Made by a program: the position numbers and the translations under genes. Under the pieces are notes generated by a model. That model was not told the DNA's origin. It was given only the letters and a program-made list of their open reading frames with translations, and made no database searches. From Bacteroidales bacterium UBA4866 (lineage in GTDB: Bacteria; Bacteroidota; Bacteroidia; Bacteroidales; P3), in the NCBI GenBank assembly GCA_002399565.1, contig DHDW01000042.1, positions 43,755 to 53,310 of the forward strand: 9,556 bases of DNA, written 5' to 3'. Below, piece by piece: positions 6,465 to 9,556 of this stretch (within the stretch, counting starts at the first letter, position 1; each line of letters starts with the position of its first letter).

Positions 6465-6476
6465 AAACGATTAAAC

Positions 6477-7403
6477 ATGACAATTCAACAATTAGAATAC
6501 GTTGTGGCTGTTGATAAATACAGGCATTTTATTAACGCAGCAAAGGCATGCGGTATAACTCAATCAACCCTTAGTGCTATGATTCAAAAACTCGAAAACG
6601 AGTTAGATGTAATAATTTTTGATAGAAATTCACATCCTATTAAACCAACATATATTGGAGAAAAAATAATTAATCAAGCAAAGATTATTCTTTATAACTC
6701 TAAGCAATTAATGGAGATGGTTATGGATGAAAGAAATAAAAGTGAGGGACAAATTAAATTGGGTATAATTCCAACTGTTGCTACCTATATTTTGCCAAAA
6801 CTCTTTAAAGAAGTTATGGATAATCATCCAAATATTAGACTAAATGTAACTGAAACGCAAACCTCTAACATTATCAGACAACTTCATCGTGCTGAATTGG
6901 ATATGGCAATACTTGCTACCCCTTTGGATGAGGATGATTTATTAGAAATACCAATTTATTATGAAGAGTTTATGGCTTATATTTCTCCCTTAGATGATTT
7001 GTATAAAGAAAAAGAAATTAACTCTTCATCAATGGTATTGGATAATATGTGGATTTTGCAGGAAGGACATTGTTTTAGAAATCAGGTTTTGAATTTCTGC
7101 AAACAAAACTCCGACTTTAAACCCAACTATGAAGCAGGAAACATAGATACATTAGTTAAGATTGTTGATAAGAATAAAGGATACACCATAATCCCAAAAC
7201 TTCATATTGACCTTTTAACAGAAGAACAAAAGAAAAATATTAGGCCATTAGTTTCTCCTAAAATAGTAAGAGAGATTTCTATTGTAATTAGAAAAGATTA
7301 TGTTAGAGAAACCCTTTTAAATCATATAGCCGAAATGCTTAAATCAATTATCCCTGAAAATATGATTGATGAAAGATTAAAGAAATTTGCTATTAGATTA
7401 TAA
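6477..7403 (+). CDS. oxyR: OxyR, peroxide-sensing LysR-family regulator
   Basis: OxyR senses hydrogen peroxide by forming a disulfide and then activates peroxide-defence genes. The protein is 308 residues (E. coli OxyR 305). Residues 1-60 are the LysR winged helix-turn-helix (MTIQQLEYVVAV..., AAKACGITQSTLSAMIQKLE). A linker helix runs to about 90, and residues 91-300 are the two-lobed sensor domain (GQIKLGIIPTVATYILPKL). The diagnostic segment LQEGHCFRNQVLNFC puts cysteines at 199 and 208, the same numbers as the redox pair of E. coli OxyR. H198, R201 and T100 are also kept. Only one other cysteine is present (C25, in the DNA-binding domain). It is divergent from the Prx6 peroxidase with overlapping control elements, the classic arrangement of a LysR regulator and its target. 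The redox cysteines make the OxyR call much firmer than a generic LysR call. Confidence 0.95.
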   Translation: MTIQQLEYVVAVDKYRHFINAAKACGITQSTLSAMIQKLENELDVIIFDRNSHPIKPTYIGEKIINQAKIILYNSKQLMEMVMDERNKSEGQIKLGIIPTVATYILPKLFKEVMDNHPNIRLNVTETQTSNIIRQLHRAELDMAILATPLDEDDLLEIPIYYEEFMAYISPLDDLYKEKEINSSSMVLDNMWILQEGHCFRNQVLNFCKQNSDFKPNYEAGNIDTLVKIVDKNKGYTIIPKLHIDLLTEEQKKNIRPLVSPKIVREISIVIRKDYVRETLLNHIAEMLKSIIPENMIDERLKKFAIRL

Positions 7404-7405
7404 TA

Positions 7406-7458
7406 GTTGAGATGTTGAGATGTTGAGATGCAAACAACTAAACAACTAAACAACTAAA
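7406..7458. repeat. Twin 8-bp tandem repeats between convergent oxyR and murA
   Basis: GTTGAGAT occurs three times without error (7406-7429). After a five-base spacer GCAAA, CAACTAAA occurs three times without error (7435-7458). GTTG and CAAC are complementary, so the array can fold into a hairpin with three short helices spaced by 4x4 unpaired loops. The outermost helix extends to TAGTTG/CAACTA. It starts right after the oxyR stop and its last unit contains the murA stop codon (7456-7454). A role as a two-way terminator or mRNA-end structure is inferred, since no T-run is present. Confidence 0.85.
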
Positions 7459-8758
7459 CTCTCTTTATTTGAGCTCCAATTGCGTTTAGACGTTTGTCAA
7501 TATTTTGGTAACCTCTATCTATTTGTTCTATATTATCTATAACGCTTTTTCCTTGTGCTGAAAGGGCTGCAATCAATAGGGCTACTCCTGCTCTAATATC
7601 AGGTGAAACCATATTTACTCCTCTTAGTGGATAGCGTTTTTCGAGTCCAATTACTGTTGCTCTATGTGGGTCGCAAAGTATTATTTGAGCTCCCATATCA
7701 ATTAGTTTATCAACAAAGAACAAACGACTTTCAAACATCTTTTGATGAATAAGGACGCTTCCTTTTGCTTGTGTTGCAACAACAAGTGCAATGGAAATCA
7801 AGTCGGGAGTAAATCCTGGCCAAGGTGCATCGGCAATTGTCATAATTGAACCATCCATAAATCTCTCTACTTCATAAATATCCTGCGAAGGAATATGAAT
7901 ATCATCTCCAATATGGTCTATCTTAATGCCTAAACGACGAAAAACATCTGGTATAATTCCTAATTGTTGGTAATTAACATCTTTAATTGTTATTTCGGAA
8001 CTTGTCATTGCTGCAAGCCCAATAAAAGAGCCAACCTCAATCATATCAGGTAATAAACGATGAGTTGTTCCTTTCAACTCTTTTACACCTTCAATAACAA
8101 GAAGATTTGACCCAACTCCTGAAATATTTGCTCCCATACGGTTAAGCATTGAGCAAAGTTGGAAAAGATATGGTTCACAAGCTGCGTTGAAAATTGTTGT
8201 TTTACCCTCAGCCATAACAGCACTCATGACAATATTTGCAGTTCCTGTTACGGAAGCTTCATCCAATAGCATATAAGCACCTTTAAGATTTGAAGCTGTA
8301 ATTTCGTAGGATGAAACTTTTTCATTAAAACTAACATCTGCACCAAGCTTTTGAAATCCTATGTAGTGAGTATCTAACCGTCTTCTACCAATTTTATCGC
8401 CACCAGGAATTGGATTGGATGCCTTATGAAAACGTGCAAGCATTGGACCTACAATCATAATACTACCTCTAAGTCCAGTTGCCAACTTACAATATTCTGG
8501 TGTTTGAATTAAATTGAGGTTAATATTTTCTGCTTTAAAAGAATATTTCTCATCACCAAGTTTTTCTACCTTAACCCCAATATAAGCCAATAACTCAATA
8601 AGCTTATTTACATCTCTAATATTAGGAATATTATCAATTACAACCTCTTCCTTAGTTAATAAAACAGCACAAATAACTTGTAGGGCTTCATTCTTGGCAC
8701 CCTGTGGAACAATATCTCCTTTGAGCTTATTTCCTCCAATAATTTCAAACTTACTCAT
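7454..8758 (-). CDS. murA: UDP-N-acetylglucosamine 1-carboxyvinyltransferase
   Basis: MurA transfers the enolpyruvyl group of PEP to UDP-GlcNAc, the first committed step of peptidoglycan synthesis (cytoplasm). At 434 residues it is slightly longer than E. coli MurA (419). Visible features are the substrate-binding G-A-K-N at 20-23, R97 in LRGSIMIVGP, the catalytic loop PGGDKIGRRRLDTH (118-131), the PWPGFTPDL segment holding the catalytic Asp, and DIRAGVALLIAAL near the C-terminus. The loop residue that is Cys115 in E. coli, the target of fosfomycin, is Asp121 here (codon GAT at 8398-8396). Cys-to-Asp enzymes are known to be active and insensitive to fosfomycin. The gene begins 9 bases after the DUF4290 stop, so the two are probably one transcript. 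The stop codon lies inside a tandem repeat shared with the end of oxyR. Confidence 0.98.
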   Translation of the reverse strand: MSKFEIIGGNKLKGDIVPQGAKNEALQVICAVLLTKEEVVIDNIPNIRDVNKLIELLAYIGVKVEKLGDEKYSFKAENINLNLIQTPEYCKLATGLRGSIMIVGPMLARFHKASNPIPGGDKIGRRRLDTHYIGFQKLGADVSFNEKVSSYEITASNLKGAYMLLDEASVTGTANIVMSAVMAEGKTTIFNAACEPYLFQLCSMLNRMGANISGVGSNLLVIEGVKELKGTTHRLLPDMIEVGSFIGLAAMTSSEITIKDVNYQQLGIIPDVFRRLGIKIDHIGDDIHIPSQDIYEVERFMDGSIMTIADAPWPGFTPDLISIALVVATQAKGSVLIHQKMFESRLFFVDKLIDMGAQIILCDPHRATVIGLEKRYPLRGVNMVSPDIRAGVALLIAALSAQGKSVIDNIEQIDRGYQNIDKRLNAIGAQIKRV

Positions 8759-8767
8759 ATTTATTTA

Positions 8768-9412
8768 TTATTTAGGATTATGATTACGCTTCCCATTTAC
8801 GTGAGAAAAATTCTTCCCGTTTTTTTGATTTTTCTGATTTACAAATTTTTTCTTATTCCCTCCAAGTATATTCTTTGTTGTGTTTAATTTAAAATCATCA
8901 TGAAGTTTTAACTGACCTTTTGATAGCTCTTCAAAATGTTTTAATATTAATTCATCTTCAACAGAATCCCTATTCCATTGTAAGTATGATTTTTTCAACT
9001 GCTGAGCAATAAGAGCAATCAACAATTTTTTCTCATCTCCATCTTCCATTTCAATAACCTTCTCAATCATATTCTCCAAAACCTTTCCATAGGGACCAAA
9101 CTTAATGTCACTATTCTTATAACTTAAAGGTTGTGGTGGAGCCATACTTTCTTGTATTGTTGGCATTGGATAAGGAGAATCTACGTCTAATTTAAAATCA
9201 GAAATAATAAAAAGATGATCCCATAGTTTATGCTTGTAATCAACAATATTTTTTGCATCGGGATTTACATTATACATTGCAGTTATAATCAATTTAACAT
9301 AAGCATTTCGCATTTCTCTATCCTCAATGGTTAAAGCATAATCAACCATCTTTTGAACATTCCTTCCATATTCAGGGATTTTCAAGTCCTCTCTTTCTGT
9401 ATTATATTCCAT
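8768..9412 (-). CDS. DUF4290 family protein
   Basis: This is a 214-residue soluble protein of a family I know as DUF4290, found in Bacteroidota and often just upstream of murA. Its function is unknown. The N-terminal signature is EYNTERE...IPEYGRNVQKMVDYALTIEDREMRN (residues 2-36), followed by YKHKLWDHLFIISDFKLDVDSPYP (59-82). Residues 108-170 seem to repeat the first half (see findings). The last 30 residues are a flexible, strongly basic Lys/Asn/Gly-rich tail (NKKKFVNQKNQKNGK), which suggests contact with nucleic acid or another acidic partner. There is no signal peptide or membrane segment. It is probably the upstream partner of murA in one operon. No promoter box was found in the 144 bases to the window end, so transcription may begin further right. 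Confidence 0.85.
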   Translation of the reverse strand: MEYNTEREDLKIPEYGRNVQKMVDYALTIEDREMRNAYVKLIITAMYNVNPDAKNIVDYKHKLWDHLFIISDFKLDVDSPYPMPTIQESMAPPQPLSYKNSDIKFGPYGKVLENMIEKVIEMEDGDEKKLLIALIAQQLKKSYLQWNRDSVEDELILKHFEELSKGQLKLHDDFKLNTTKNILGGNKKKFVNQKNQKNGKNFSHVNGKRNHNPK

Positions 9413-9466
9413 ATATTTATTTTGTTTACTATCTTATTATTTTGTCTTGAATTGTGATTCGTCTGA

Positions 9467-9556
9467 TTTACTATGATTTTTTGTCAGAATCAGGATTTGC
9501 TTGATTTTGGGATTAGTAGGATTTTTTACCAATCATGTAAATCCTTAAATCCTGTA
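9467..9556. repeat. Dispersed intergenic repeat, copy B (cut by window end)
   Basis: This copy matches copy A (4864-4973) in the same orientation. A 14-base identity TTTACTATGATTTT (9467-9480) is followed, after a few-base length difference, by 25 identical bases at 9484-9508 (4885-4909 in copy A). Then come near-identical GGATT/GTAGGATTT units and the shared end AATCCTGTA (9548-9556; 4965-4973 in A). The right half, including the inverted TCAGAATCAGGATT arm, lies beyond the window. It sits upstream of the DUF4290 gene. The remaining bases 9413-9466 are A/T-rich with no clear signal. Confidence 0.82.

Noticed and set aside
7406..7458. Classical rho-independent terminator between oxyR and murA
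   Set aside because: Pairing is limited to four- to six-base helices broken by 4x4 loops, and neither strand has a T-run after the structure. It is reported as a repeat instead.

Overview
The window looks like a piece of chromosome from a low-GC (by eye roughly one third G+C) member of the Bacteroidota. The evidence is a GldH-type lipoprotein, a DUF4290 protein next to murA, a long-form PurC, an OmpA-family protein with a Bacteroidota-style N-terminal domain, A/T-rich leaders without a Shine-Dalgarno sequence, and promoter boxes of the TAnnTTTG type used by the Bacteroidota primary sigma factor. I cannot name the genus. Nothing points to a phage, plasmid, insertion sequence, CRISPR array or defence island. 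Most of the window is ordinary housekeeping DNA plus an oxidative-stress pair.

Layout from left to right. (1) At 1-70 (-) is the start of a secreted protein that runs off the left edge. (2) At 146-3443 (-) is a tight operon read leftward: purC (purine synthesis), a gldH-like lipoprotein gene, and uvrC (nucleotide excision repair), with gaps of only 7 and 15 bases. (3) At 3582-4862 (+) is an OmpA-family outer-membrane/periplasmic protein, transcribed divergently from purC. (4) At 4864-5093 a palindromic intergenic repeat fills the whole space between two convergent genes. (5) At 5096-5449 (-) is an unrecognised 117-residue protein. (6) At 5646-6356 (-) is a Prx6-type peroxiredoxin, divergent from oxyR at 6477-7403 (+). 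Their shared 120-base control region carries two recognisable promoters and a dyad that could be the OxyR operator. (7) At 7406-7458 a twin tandem repeat (3 x 8 bp followed by 3 x 8 bp of the partly complementary unit) separates oxyR from murA. (8) At 7454-9412 (-) lie a DUF4290 gene and murA (peptidoglycan precursor synthesis), probably one operon. (9) At 9467-9556 is a second copy of the intergenic repeat, cut by the window end.

How the genes work together: the peroxiredoxin/OxyR pair is the one clear functional module. OxyR retains both redox cysteines at the same residue numbers as in E. coli (199 and 208), and its presumed target is the adjacent peroxidase. The other genes are housekeeping functions grouped in short operons.

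The most useful observations beyond gene naming are: a ten-base promoter box TATnTTTGCA in front of five transcription units; the overlapping dyad between the peroxiredoxin and oxyR promoters; the dispersed palindromic repeat; the phased 8-bp twin repeat; an apparent internal duplication in the DUF4290 protein; and the Cys-to-Asp active-site form of MurA, which predicts fosfomycin insensitivity. I found no convincing undescribed multi-gene system.
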